A stretch of 64,000 nucleotides of DNA from Strix aluco (lineage: Eukaryota > Chordata > Aves > Strigiformes > Strigidae): contig NC_133948.1 of assembly GCF_031877795.1 (NCBI RefSeq), positions 10,958,948 to 11,022,947 on the forward strand, given 5' to 3'. Shown here in pieces: positions 23,483 through 36,100 of this stretch. A program made the position numbers and the translations under genes. The notes beneath the pieces were generated by a model that saw only the letters and a list, made by a program, of their open reading frames with translations, searched no databases and was not told the origin of the DNA. The first letter of the stretch is position 1. Each line of letters begins with the position of its first letter.

Positions 23483-26229
23483 AGCAAAAATCCAGCAGGA
23501 GCCTTATCATTGTATCTGTCTTGTTATTCTGGAAAGGCCTATGGTTGAGATGGAAGGTGCTTTCTCAAAATGCTCTTAACAGAAGCTTTTCTTTTTTAAA
23601 AAACAATTTAGTCTTGTGTGAAGATGAACACTCCATTTGGGTATGCCTTTGCCCTGTTCATGCTGGACAGCCTGTCCTGATTTAAATACAGCTGTCTTGA
23701 CCTGATTTCAAAATACACTTACGTTTAAGTCAATAGATGTGGCTATCAATGTGGCATACAGCCCTCCCTTCAAAGGGAGGAAAGACATGACTGCCTTTTA
23801 TTTAAAAGGGATGGATTGCAGTCCAGGTCCTCCTTAGATCCGAATGCTACGTGGACCTCTAACTGCTTACCAGAAAAACTCACGCTGAAAGAGTCTCTCA
23901 GGGCTCGGGATAGGCAGAGGGAGTAAGTGGAAAAACCCACTGTTCACTGTTTGGCCCCTCCCCTTTTAATCCATCGAACAATTTGCAGTGACAGTGGAGA
24001 TTAGAGCACAGCTCAAAATGAGGCAGAGGCACAGTGAGCCATTCCCAGAGGCCAAAGTAATGAATTACTTACAAAAGGAAGATTTCCATATAAATTTTTT
24101 ATTCAAGCCCTGGGTCAAATAAGAGCATTTGCTTCCAAAGTGAAGTAGAAAGATTGGGTACAGATCTGTTTCCTGAATCTCTGAAATTAGGCATATTGTG
24201 ACTTTTTCTCTTCTGGAAGAACAAACCTACCACACCCCTGTTCTGAGCTCTATCACGAACATCCCATTTTGTTCCTATCACAGCTTTACTTTGCAGCCAT
24301 AGTCTTTAAATACAAGCCTGTACCTCAATCTGCAAAAATGCTTTGAGATAACAAAGGAAAGCTGCTTAGGTGAATCAAAGCACCACAGCCAATGAAGTGA
24401 TGTGCTACTCGGCATCTAAATACAGTATATCTTAGTGCCTTGCAGAGCTGCCCAGGGAGGAAGACATGGCACTAGGTAGGTAGTCTTTTGGCAAAATTGC
24501 TTGTGGAGAATGGCTATGAAGCCCCTAAACACAGTAGGGCTTTCCATGAGGAGGCAGTTCCCTTTTCCAGAAATCAGTCTGCCTTCTTCATAGAGCTACC
24601 TGCTTAAAGAGCGCTGCCTCTGCCTGTTCTGGGAGCCACAGCACCAGCAGTCTCTGATCTCCTCCCTGGTCCAGTTGCTCTGTGCTCAGGTTTTGACTGT
24701 GATGCAGTTGGGTATGTTACAGCTGCAACCCATGAATGCCCCAGCCCTGCCATTTCCAGTCAGCCTCCAGGAAAGGCTTGAGCCTGCCCACATATCTTCC
24801 GAAGCCTTTCTATGCTGGATGCTTTCAGAGTTATCCTCGGAGCATCCAAACTATGAAATGTGTGTTCCTAAGGTACCTCATGGCACAAGTAGAATTAAGA
24901 TCATCTCTACTTGCTAACAACTCTTATAGTCTCTACTAGAGAATGCAAAGCTTTCTTTGCCTCTGTCTCATCATTAGAATGCTCTTTAGTATATTTCTTT
25001 AAAACATTTTACCTTTCAGTTTTTTGCTTTTAGAACATTTCTTCATTGTTATTTTAAGAACAGGCAATTGTGTTTTAAAACAGACACTGTTCATCCAGAA
25101 AATGTATTATAGATGCATGAGTATGGAACAATCACTTGAGGGAGGGGTGTGTGCAAGTACACTGGTATTTGGTTATTGTCTGAAAATGCATCTTTAGAAG
25201 CTATGAAAATGTACACATTGCTGCTGCTTTAGTCAAGGAGGCACAGGAGAATGAAACTGTGGCTGTCTCTCCATTGTGTGGCAGCAGGGCCAGGGTCTGC
25301 CACTTTGGGCCTGGTGGGCCACAGAGTAAGTTCGCTGGTGGTGCCAGAATTCACACCCCACCTCCATGCAACCACTCTGGGAGGCAGGAAGGTGGGAGGA
25401 ATAAGTGGCACTACACAATGGTGGGGAGCTGACAATATTAGTTCTTAATAGCACTGTTAAACACTAAAAACCTACATGCTCCGGTCCTGCCAGTTCTCAG
25501 CATTCCCACACAATACCATCCCTTATTCTTCCCTCAGGGCTGTTGTGTTCACATGTGTAACATGTATGTTCGGTCAAGCTTTCTAGCAGCAGCAGTGCTA
25601 GGACTTTGTTAAAAATCAACACATGCTCGATTTCTGTGTGTAAAACGTCTGTGGAGAAGGCTCTGGGCCTGATTCTCTTCAGACTTCCCATGAGTCATTT
25701 CAAGGCCCGGCAGGGTGGGGAGCCGTGCCCTCTGCAGCCTACGTGCACTGCATCACACAGCCCTGCGTAAGGCTCATCTCTCAGGCCGCTTCCGAAGAGA
25801 CATGCACCATTTCATTTCTAAGCAAAAAAAATCACTTCTGCCTTTTTCCAATAGAAAAATATGAAAATGAGGATGCTGAGGAGTAATAAATCACTTTCAA
25901 TTTGACTGAAAAACGTTAGAGAATAATTAACACGCCAGCAAATCTGACGTTTCTGCTTACATTGTGTTAAAGCTATGCACCAGAAAACGTAAAAACGTGC
26001 CTTTATTTTGCAACAGCAAAAAATCCCTCCGGAGCCAGGGCTAATATCCCTTTTTGCAACTGCCAAGCTGGGGCCTCTAAGCCCTTTTTGGCCCTGATCC
26101 TGCAAAAGCCAGCGGGAGCGCGCCGGCGGCCGTTCCACATGCGCTGATACCGGGTTATGCAGGAGCTGCCCAGCGCGGCAGGACTCGGCTCCAGGGAGGG
26201 GCCTACACCATCCCCTCCAAACCCGCTCC
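23483..26229. other. Intergenic stretch between the MIF paralogue and MIF
   Basis: About 2.7 kb with no recognised gene or repeat. GC content rises toward the MIF CpG island at its right end. Confidence 0.5.
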
Positions 26230-27200
26230 CTGCTAGTAACGGAGCGAGCGAGTAACGGCGGGCCGGGGGGGGGGCAGTTCTGGCCGGGACGCTGCCGCGG
26301 GAGGGCAGCCGTAAGCCGCCGCGAGGGCAGCAGAGGTGGGGGGGCGGCCTCCCCCCAGCCCGCTCCCTCCCCCTTCCCCTCCCCCTCCCGCCGGGCGCGG
26401 CCCCTTTAAGGCCGGCGCGGCCCCGCGCGCACTAAAAGCGCCGCCGCCGCCGCCTCGGTCCACTCTCCCGCCGCTCCGCTCCTGCCGTCGGCCCCGTCGC
26501 CCCTCTCTGCCGCCGCCATGCCCATGTTCGCCATCCAGACCAACGTCTGCAAGGACGCCGTGCCCGACAGCCTGCTGGGCGACCTCACCCAGCAGCTGGC
26601 CAAGGCCACCGGCAAGCCCGCGCAGGTGAGGGCGGGCGGCGGCGCCGGTGCTGCCGGAGGGCCGCGGCCCGGCGGGAGCGGGGGCTGCCCCAGAATGGGG
26701 CCGGCGGTGCTGGGCTGGGAGCGGGGCGAGCACGTGTGCGGCGCCCGGCGGAGGGGCGGCGGGCCCGGCGCCGAGGGGAGGCCCCGGCGGGGCGGCTGCG
26801 GGGCCGCGCCAGCTCTCTGCGCACCGGGGGCGAAGCGGGGATGGGCGGCGGCGCCGTGGCCGCCGAGGGGAGCGTCTCCGGGCATGGCGTGACTGCGGGC
26901 CCCGGGGGAAGGGCCCTGTGCCCGGTCCCCTCCCGCCGGCAGCCCTCCGCGGGGGCCGAGGGGAGCCGCGGCCCGTCCCTGAGCCGCCATCGGCCTGGCC
27001 GCCCGGAGCAGCAGCCTGACCGGCGGGGAGCTCGGTGCTCGCATCGCTACAGGATCGCTACCGGAGGAGAGCTCGGTATCTGCCGCTTCGCTTTGCCACA
27101 GATCCGCTGGCCTGGCAGACACCGGCCCCTCCTCCGGGCTGCTCCCGGTTATCCCGGCGTCGGGTACGGCCCCTCTTGGGCCAGACTGCTGCAGCCTGGG
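26230..27200. promoter_or_regulatory. CpG island promoter of MIF
   Basis: Dense CpG, GC-rich DNA surrounds the MIF start codon at 26518 and runs into intron 1. GC-box-like runs (CCCCTCCCCC types) lie at 26360-26400. No clear TATA box is present; an ACTAAAAG at about 26430 is only a weak candidate. Long open frames on both strands here are by-products of GC richness. Confidence 0.8.
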
Positions 27201-28753
27201 AAGTCAAAGCCCGATAAGGCTGAATTGCAGACAAGGTTCTTAGACGGCCCCGATGGCTCAGTCCGTGATTTGAGGGTGTGGATTCGGGCGTGTAAATACA
27301 GTTTTAAGGCCTTTATCCCCAGCCGCCTGTGCTTTGCCCCTCAGCAGCAGTGCTGTGGCGGGCAGGGGTACCTGCCTCGCTTGCGGCGTTGCACAAGCGT
27401 GACCTTCGTTCCTAAAGCTGGGAGCCAGGCTCGGGGGGATCCCCACAGCACACGCTGCCGTGCCAGCCGTGGGGGCTGCAGCGACTGAGCCATCGGTGCT
27501 TCCCCAGAGCCTGGGAAGGGCGCAGAGGGCAGCACTGGTGAGCTGCCTGGCCCCAGCCCTGGGCCACCGTACAGCACACGGCTGCCCTGAGTAAAGTTGG
27601 TACCGACAGCAAGTTTGCATCAGGAGAGGGAAGGCGAGATAGGCTGTAACCGTTTGTTCTCTTACCGCAGTACATTGCTGTGCACATCATACCTGATCAG
27701 ATGATGTCCTTCGGGGGCTCCACCGATCCCTGCGCGCTCTGCAGCCTTTACAGCATCGGCAAGATAGGAGGGCAGCAGAACAAGACCTACACCAAGCTCC
27801 TGTGTGATCTCATCTCTAAGCACTTGCATGTATCGGCAGACAGGTGAGGCTGAGACATGATTTTAACCATATTTATCTGGCTTTCTGAAACTGCTTTGAA
27901 AAGTTTACTTGAAAATACAAAAAGCCAGGAATAAGTCCCTGTGTTTGAGAAAATATCAAGTGATAATTTGCGTTGTTTTTCATGTCCAGTTAAGTGTTTG
28001 ATGCCTACATCTTAGCCTTGAGAGTCTTCTGTTAAATGGCTTCCTGTTCTCAGAGTAGGGAGAAATCCCAGAGGACTAACAAGTTGTACAGTGTGGTTTT
28101 TGCTGCTGAGTGTGATGTCCTCTGGTGATGGGATGCTGAAAGCACAAGGGAGGAGCAGTAACAGGCTGGAGCTGAAAGACAAAGTAGAAACCATCAGGCT
28201 GTGAACAGCTCCCTTACTGGCTGCAGAGCCGCAAGAGTGTCTGCATGCAGCAGCGAAGGACGGGAAGAACCTGCTGCCACTGATGTGCTGGGGTTGGAAG
28301 GAGAAAGTGCAGAGCTGGCCCAGAGGGCCTGCTTGGCTCTCGTAAGGCTGCCTGTCTGTCTGACACGTGTGAAGGACTGCAGTGCTCAGAAACAAAAGGT
28401 TTTGATCTCCAGAAATTCTTGACACGCTGCTAACCAAAAGCTGTCTGGTGTCTGGACAGTCCCCGACTGAAGAATGTTGTATTTTAAAAAAGAAAAAAAA
28501 AACCCTACAATTCTGAGAAACTGTTTGGAGGCTCTACCAGAGAAGTTAGCTAGATTTCAGTAAAAAATGAAACTTGAAATTTCTTCTGAGGAATGGGAAG
28601 CACTGTCCCCTGTCTTGTCACACTCATTACTTATATAAATGAGTTAATAATGTCATTGTTTGTGTCTTCATGTGCCTCTTCTGCAGGGTGTACATCAACT
28701 ACTTTGACATGAATGCTGCCAATGTGGGCTGGAATGGCTCCACCTTTGCGTAG
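26518..28753 (+). CDS. MIF: Macrophage migration inhibitory factor
   Basis: Three coding exons (26518-26625, 27671-27843, 28687-28753) with consensus splice sites code 115 aa. MIF is a homotrimeric cytokine with keto-enol tautomerase activity; it is secreted without a signal peptide and signals through CD74 and CXCR receptors. Visible hallmarks, numbered from the mature Pro1: catalytic Pro1 after the initiator Met, Lys32, His40, the CALC motif at 56-59, SIGKIGG at 63-69, Tyr95 and Asn97 (VYINYFD), and the C-terminal [11 protein letters not shown]. The sequence is close to chicken MIF as I remember it. Start choice is fixed by the Met-Pro needed for the active site, in good context (GCCGCCATG). 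The promoter is a CpG island and AATAAA lies at 28936. The paralogue upstream and DDX51 downstream are both head-to-tail with it. Confidence 0.98.
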
Positions 28754-28935
28754 AGCTCTCCCATCTGTCTGAAGAGGCTGCTCCTGGACCTACCCTCATC
28801 CTGCCCCTTAGCAGAGACCACTGCACAAATGGCCCTGTGTTGCATTTTGTGCACTCTCACAGATTGATGGCTCCTTGCTAGTGTGTTTAAATATTGCTGC
28901 TTCAACATTCCTCTGTTTTCTCTGTGTAGAAAACA

Positions 28936-28941
28936 AATAAA
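28936..28941 (+). terminator. Poly(A) signal of MIF
   Basis: AATAAA 183 bp after the MIF stop codon, giving the short 3' UTR typical of this gene. Confidence 0.75.
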
Positions 28942-29479
28942 GGTTTAGAAATAAACTGTCTGGTGTGGGCTTTGGCAGGTTGGGGATGGAGTTGGGCAAT
29001 CAGCAACATATCTGTTTCACTCCTAAAGCAGACAAGAGGAACACTGTGGGTTTGCTTCTATTTTTCAAACGCAGTATTTCACAGTATGGTTAGACTGAGT
29101 GGCAGGTGCCTGACAGCACTCCAGGGCTATTTTTACTTTGCTGTGCTCCAGAGGCTGTAGGTGCCTTCAGGGCTTCTTGTTGCTCTGAGTTTGGTTTGGG
29201 GTTTTTTTGGTTGCGTCCACTGTTGCCACAGCAGAAGCAGTCCTTGGGCCAGTCCTGTGCCTGCTCCTTCAGGCTTTCCTCTAACAATGTGCCAGCCGTG
29301 TGGGGCCAAGCACAGAAGGGGTGCTTTTGCTCACCGAGTCGAAATGCTGCTACCCGTGTTGCTTACGCCGACTTCCCTTGGAGCAGGCAGGGGTGGCCCT
29401 TAGTGCTGTGAGAGCTGTGGTGAGCCTCTGTCCCGGCTGCTGGTCTGTCTCCACGGGGCAGCTGTGCTCTCCTGGGCCT

Positions 29480-30100
29480 CAGTGTCTCGGGGCTGGGGGC
29501 TCCGCGGCTGAGGTGCTTTTCTCCCCTCAGCGTTTTCCCGCCCTTCTCCCTCTTCCCCCTCAGCTGCCCGCCCCTCCCCAGCCGGCAGGCGGCGCGCGCG
29601 TCCGCCCCCGCGCCTTCTGGAGCCTTCCGCCGCTGCCCCGCGCCACGCGGCCTCCGCTGACGTCATCTCCGTGCGCCCGCGCGGCGCGGCCATGGCGCTC
29701 TTCTGCATCCACAGGTACCCCCGGCCCCGGGGCCTGCCTCGCCCCGGCTCCGGGAGCTGCGCCCCGGCGTCCCCCCGCGGCAGGGGCTCGAGCGGCGGGT
29801 GCCTGGCCGGACGGGCCCCGTGGGGGCGTGCGGCTTGTGCCTCAGGGGGGTTTGTCTGGACCGTTTCAGGTACGGCGGGGAGGAGGAGCGGGAGGAGGCG
29901 GGGGCCGAGGCGGAGGACCGGGCTCGGGTCCTCCTGGAGCGGCTGCGCCAGCAGGCGAAGGCCCGGCAGCTGAAGAAGCAGCAGGAGGCGCAGCCCGAGG
30001 GAGGAGGGGAAGGTGAGCTGTCCGGAGGAGCCGGCCCAGGGGGCGCAGGGCTGAGCCCCGGCGGTGAAGGAAAAAGAAGGAGGCAGAGGGAGAGCGAAGA
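29480..30100. promoter_or_regulatory. CpG island promoter of DDX51
   Basis: GC- and CpG-rich DNA covering the DDX51 start, its 23-bp first coding segment and exon 2. No TATA box is seen, as expected for a housekeeping ribosome-biogenesis gene. It begins about 540 bp after the MIF poly(A) signal. Confidence 0.75.
29658..29665. promoter_or_regulatory. Palindromic CRE/ATF site before DDX51
   Basis: A perfect TGACGTCA lies 27 bp upstream of the DDX51 start codon inside the CpG island. This is the full-length CREB/ATF binding palindrome, a site often found close to the start of housekeeping genes. Binding itself is inferred. Confidence 0.6.
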
Positions 30101-33100
30101 GCAGTCCTGTGCACAACGACAGAAGCTAAAGAGGAAACTACAGCCTCGCAGCTCTTCTGAAGAAAGGGCGGATACAGAGGAGGCAGCAGATGGCAGCACT
30201 CCATCGAAGAAGAAGAAAGAAAATAGAAGGAAATCGAAAGTGCTGCAAGAGAAGAGTGAAACAGGTAACAACAAACTGAGGTCATAGGATTTAAGTTCAC
30301 TGTGATTGACAGTTCTCAACAGAGAAGTAGACACAAGTTACCTGATGGTAAATTTTGCTTTCATCTGCTTATACATTCCCAAAGTAATTCCTTTGTTAGG
30401 GGAAAGCTCTGCATTGTAAACTTTGAGGATAAGTTTAGTGTAAAGGAAGGAGGGATGCACGTCACCTCAGTCTTCAGTTGCCTCTGTACCAACGAAGAAA
30501 TGTTTGGCTTTTGCACTTGGATCTAGGAAGAAAGAGAAGCTTGCAAGCTGTTGCTTAAGTCTGTCATTCCCTATATCCCTTTTTCTGTAGCACATTCTGA
30601 CCTGTAGCTTTGTATTCCTGTTACCCAAATTCCAGATTCTGAAGAAGACATCAAACAACAGGAAAACAGAAGCAAACTTAAAAATAAGTCTTCTAAAAGG
30701 AAGAAGGGAGATGAGGAAACAGAGGGATCTGAAACAAGGAAGAAAGAGAACAGTGAAAGAGCTGAAGGAAATCAAAGCACAAAGGAGGAGCTGTTCTTAG
30801 CAGCCTCGGAGGAAGAGGCAAATCCTCCAGCCTCCAGTTTGGTGGTTCTTGGAGACTACGACAGAAAGCCAGTGCAGAAGGTAGCTATCTTGACTGAATT
30901 TTGATGATGGTCAGGAAGGAACATGTATCTGCTTATTTTATGTATGGTGTTGTCTGTTTGATGGCAGAAACACTTTGTTATTCTCCTTTCCCCCACCTCA
31001 GGTTCAGCCTTTCTTACCAGAGTGGCTTGCTCAACCCAAATTAGTACAAAAACGTATCAAAGATAATCTAATTCCCATTGGAGATGTCCCAGGAATTCAT
31101 CCCCGGCTGCTGAAAAAACTGCAAACGAATGGGATAGAGTCCTTTTTTCCAGGTACCTTGATAGTGCTTTTATTTCTTTCTAAAGTGGCTCATGTAGTTC
31201 CTGCAGTCTGTTGCTGTATATTTTATGCAGTTGGTGAAGTAAAACATAGAACAAAACCAAGTTTAATGCATCAAACTGATTCTACTAGTTTTGACCCTTC
31301 ATATCTTAAAGCTTTACCTAGACTGAGTAGTTGAAGTGTGTTATCTAGTCATAAATGCCACAAAATATAATGGCTTGAAGTAATAGCTTACAGCTGGCGA
31401 AAGAGGGAGGTCTTACTTGTGTCCTCCTGTTTTCCCCCCCTTATGCCAGGGTTGTGCTTTAGTTCCTTACCTTCCTCCATCTTAGCTGCTAATCAGACCT
31501 CTCTGGGAACCTGTTCAAGCTCCTTAAAGCAGCAGAAAGCCATTCAAGCGAAAAAAAGGCTGTTGGTTTTGCATCATTTTATCAGTTTTGCAAACAAGTA
31601 CAATAAGTGCCAGCTCCTAAATAAATAGAAAGTGCAGCTGGTAGCAGGGATAAGGAGATGAGGCAATGGAAAAAGAGGGAAGAAGGTGGGATCTCTGACC
31701 TTCAGTCAGTTACTTGGTCCAGCTGATTCTGGAGGCTCATCAAGGTTACGTTGGAAAGCCAGCATGCATCCTCTCTTTTTAAGTATGTGGTTACATAACA
31801 TCTTAATGTAAATGCTGTTGCTCATTTTGTCCTGGGAGATCCTAACAGGTTGCTTATAGCAACTTGTATTTTCTCGTAAATGAAGTCCAGCTTATGGCTT
31901 GGTAGTAGATGAATCAAGCAGTGTCATGCTCGAGATGGTGTCCACCGAAGTCTGATGTCATATGCATCACTGAGCATGGTCTTGTCACGAAGGTAGAACC
32001 CCTGGCTGCTAAACCTCATAGGCAAACCAAAGTTGGCCAGTTTGTCAGGGCTCGTCAAGGGGCAGGGAGAGGAGAGAGATCATGGATGACAGCCAGAGCT
32101 GCTGTCTGTACAGGACTGTTTGCTTCAGACCTTCTGTACAGTCCTGCAGCAAACTTGAATGACTCCAAAGCCTACAGGAGGCTTTTGCTCCTTGGTCGGT
32201 AAGACTGCATTGCCATGTTGCATATTCTGTGTCTTATATAAGAGTAGTCTGTACTTCAGAGAAAGGATGCTTACAGACAAATATTCATAGGTTTTAAATC
32301 TGCCCAGTGCCATCCTAACATGCGAACAAGAAGACAGATGTGAGTTGAAAACAATATTTAAGACATTAACATCCTAGCTGAGCACTAGAAATAGCTGAAT
32401 TCTTGGAGAGGGAAATCTGTATTCAGTGCTAAGCTCCTGTGAGTGAACAAGAACCAGGTAAAACCAGATAGCATCTTGATTAACAACTGGTTTTGATTTC
32501 TTCCTCTCTTATATCTATAGCAACAACAGGTGTGGGAACAGTTTCATTGTATTTAACTGCTCTTCTGGATACACTGGTTTTAGTCCAGTTAACAGTGTAG
32601 TTAATATTTGTTTCCATTTTTGTTCAGTTCAGGCAGAGGTGATTCCTGCTATTCTACAGAGTGCATCCAATGGGTATTTGATGGGGCAGGGAGGATACCG
32701 CCCCAGGGACATCTGTGTCTCTGCACCTACTGGCAGTGGTAAAACCCTGTCTTTTGTCATACCCATAGTACAGGTGAGTTTACCCCCAGTGAAATATCTG
32801 TAGGGAAAATGCTGGGGTTGCTTTTGTTCAAGCAAAAGTAGGTCAGAAAGCCAAGGAATTTGTGGATGCAAAGCAGATTTTTAGCTTAGCTGTCTGCAGG
32901 AGCTGTACGAGTCCCCTTCATCTCAGCATCCCACTCCTTTTCTCTGACAACAGCCATAGCATGAGCAGTTGGGAGGGTGGAAGGGAGTAAAATGGAAACG
33001 CAGAAGTCCGTAAGGATGTGTCAAGCCCATCTCTTCTCACTAGATTAGATACAAGAACCCCCTTCTCTCCCCGCTGCTTTCAGGGACTCATTTGGCCTTT

Positions 33101-36100
33101 TGTTTTGGCAGGTTCTGCTAGACCGAGTAGTTTGCCAAGTACGAGCTCTGGTTGTTCTGCCCACCAAAGAACTGGCACAGCAGGTATGTGACTCCAGCTT
33201 CTCTCCGAGCGGAGCCGGGCCGAGGGAAAGGCTGGTGCAGTCAGTACTTTGGCTGTTCTGTGAAGCGGGTTGAAGACCTGTCAGTGGGTTTGATGTTGTT
33301 AGCGTAATGGGAAGTATTACTTTAACTGATTTTGTTGTGGCTAACAAAGCCCATCTTTTTGTAGGTGAGTAAAGTGTTCAACATTTACACTGATGGGACA
33401 GGTCTGAAGGTCGTTTTGATTACTGGCCAGAAATCTTTTGCAAAGGAACAGGAGATGCTTGTCCAGAAAAAGTAGGTTAAAAGGTCTTTTGATAAGGTTT
33501 ATAGAGATTGTAAGCTATTTAATCTTAGTAAGCAGAAGTCAAAATATAGGCTATTGCATCACCATCGTGCAATAATGATTTTGCATAGTTGATTTATATG
33601 CTAGACCCTGTTTTTTGTCAAAGTGCCTGCTGCTATCTCTTTTATGATTGTTATGTTCTGCTAGATTTTGGGGGTTCTTCACCAGCTGAGTAGAATGCAA
33701 ACGTTTACCTTATACTCACAGGTACAAATGATTGTTACGGGATTTTGCTGCAACTAAGCTTTTTTAAGAGCAGTGAAGAATGACATTTTTTATTTAAAAT
33801 GAGGGTTTAGTGTTCAGCACTGCCTTTGCATGCTTTTCGAAGTAAAATGTGTGTTTGAATTTTACTATTTCTCAATTAAGTGAATAGTAGGAAACTCTGC
33901 TGACCGAGGATCTCTGTTACATGCTTTATGGTGTAGGGAGAAAAGTACTGACGAGCTGCTTGTTCTTTCAGAGTGACAGGCTACTGCAGCCTGGCTGATA
34001 TTATTGTGGCTACACCGGGGCGGCTCACAGATCACATTAGCCAGACCCCGGGGTTCAGCCTGATGCAGCTTCGCTTCCTGGTGAGTCAACTCCACAGGTC
34101 TCTCATCTTATTGCCAGGTCTGTTGCACCTGTAATCCCTGCTTTCTTCTGGCACGGTACATAAATACATCTCTGTTAAACTGTTGTGCAGGCCTGGTCTG
34201 CACTTCAGATTGCTCAGGCAGCAGTCTCAAGATGAGATGTTTTATTCCGACTCGTGACACCCAAGCATCTACTCACTTCCCCTTCTCTCTTAGCCTCTTG
34301 CAAACACAAACTCGAAGTAAAGCCTTAGTGGTCAAGGTCAAGATGAATAATCAGACTGTAGTAGCTTCTGCCATATGGGAGTCTGTGCAGAGATGTAGTT
34401 GAAATCTTATTTAGGATATGGAGATTTTTATCTCTTATTCGGAGACATGGATTGGATTTACATGCAGATGAACTTGTGTGTAGTTTGAGTGTCAGGCTGG
34501 CTACTGAGCCACTGAAACAAAAGCAAAATTCAGTTTTGGGGTAGAAACTTCTGCCTTCATTTGAGGAAGGGTGGGCAAAGAAAGTAATTCTGTTGACTAG
34601 AAGCTTCCATTATCTTAGATTCTGGTTCACTTGTAGATACAAAAGGAAATTAAAAGCTCCCCAGTGCTAGACAGTATTTAACAAGAGGTGCTTTTCATCC
34701 TTGTGAATTCAGATTGTAGATGAAGCTGACCGTATGATCGATGACATGCACCAGAACTGCCTGAACCAAATTGTCAAGGCTGCATTCCAAGTAGAAAATG
34801 ACTCTGGCTCCAACATGCTTTTTCAGAGGACCAAACCAGGGCCTATAACAGCAGCCAGGTAAGTTGCAGAATGCATTTCTTTGAACTGGTAGCACAGACA
34901 CCAGCACGTAGATGTCACTGCCCTGCTTTGCAGTACTTTCACAGGCTCTCCCAAAGCTTGCTTACTCTGAGAGATGTCTGCCAAAGTAAGGCAGCTGCTT
35001 TTCCAAAGCTTGAAAAAGCAGGTAGTGAGCAGCTCATACCTGAGAAAGGCTTCAGTCTAAATGACAAAGTGTTGTATTCTCCAAGCTTTCCTTAACTAGA
35101 CTGAAAGAGCATCAAAAGAACACACAAATATTGCAAGTCTGTGATTCATTTGCACAGTAACCATAGTAATGACCTCTGGCAAGCTCAGTAATGGATTTGA
35201 AGGAAAACTCTTGGAATTATCTTATGTGCAGCTGCTGTTTTCATATAGCTTGGTAGAAATGTGTCAGAAACTGAGGTCAACAACCAAGGAAGGAAGCAAC
35301 TAGACTGAGGACGGGGGTAACTAGGATGGAAGGATGTGTGGAGGGGAAACAGATGCAGGTTGTGCAGTTGGTTGAGAGCGCTGATCAGTTCTGTCTGTGA
35401 ACTCCACCATAAAACAAGGGTGGAAAAGAACGTACAGGAAGGGCCCAGGGCAGGAAAAGAGCATCAAAACGAGTTAATTGCTTCCCTCGTAACTTCATCT
35501 GGAGGAACCCCTTTACTCCATCCTCAAAGATCGGTTTCTGTGTGCTGTTTATTTCAGCTCCTGCTATCCTCAGATACCCTTACAGAAACTGCTGTTTTCA
35601 GCCACGCTGACCCAGGACCCAGAGAAACTGCAGCAGCTGGACTTATTCCAGCCTCGCCTCTTCACGTCTGTCTATTCAGAGAAAAAAACGCTCGGAGATG
35701 GAAGAGAGACTGAACAGGATACTAATAAGAAATACACACTCCCTGAGGGGCTATCGGTATGACATTAATTCTCTTGAATAAATTATACATTAAGATTTGT
35801 TTAACTCTGGAGTATCTAGTTATGTTTTAACCCTATAAACAAATATGTTTTCCTTATGGTTCCTTGTGTTACAGAGGTGCTGGGCAAAAGTGGCTTTGGG
35901 AGTATTTATGACCCAGAGCTCTACCTCTGCACATTTGTTTTCTCATTACTTAGTGTTGATTTGGTTAAGACTGGATTTTAATTTTTTTTTAATTAAACTC
36001 TCTTCATGCAGAATTAGGTTTACCAGCAATGGGGAGTGGAGATATGAAGTAATAATAATACAGTAACACTTATCAGCTGTCCCTACACATAACATACATT

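Noticed and set aside
26406-27488. Several long frames on both strands around MIF exon 1
   Set aside because: Same GC-rich effect; compositionally biased and overlapping the true MIF exon in other frames.
29400-30334. Long minus-strand frames over DDX51 exons 1-2
   Set aside because: Antisense shadows of the Glu/Lys-rich DDX51 coding exon within a CpG island.
30903-30960. TGATGATG in DDX51 intron 3 as a possible C/D box snoRNA
   Set aside because: No matching D box (CTGA) or terminal stem at the right distance.
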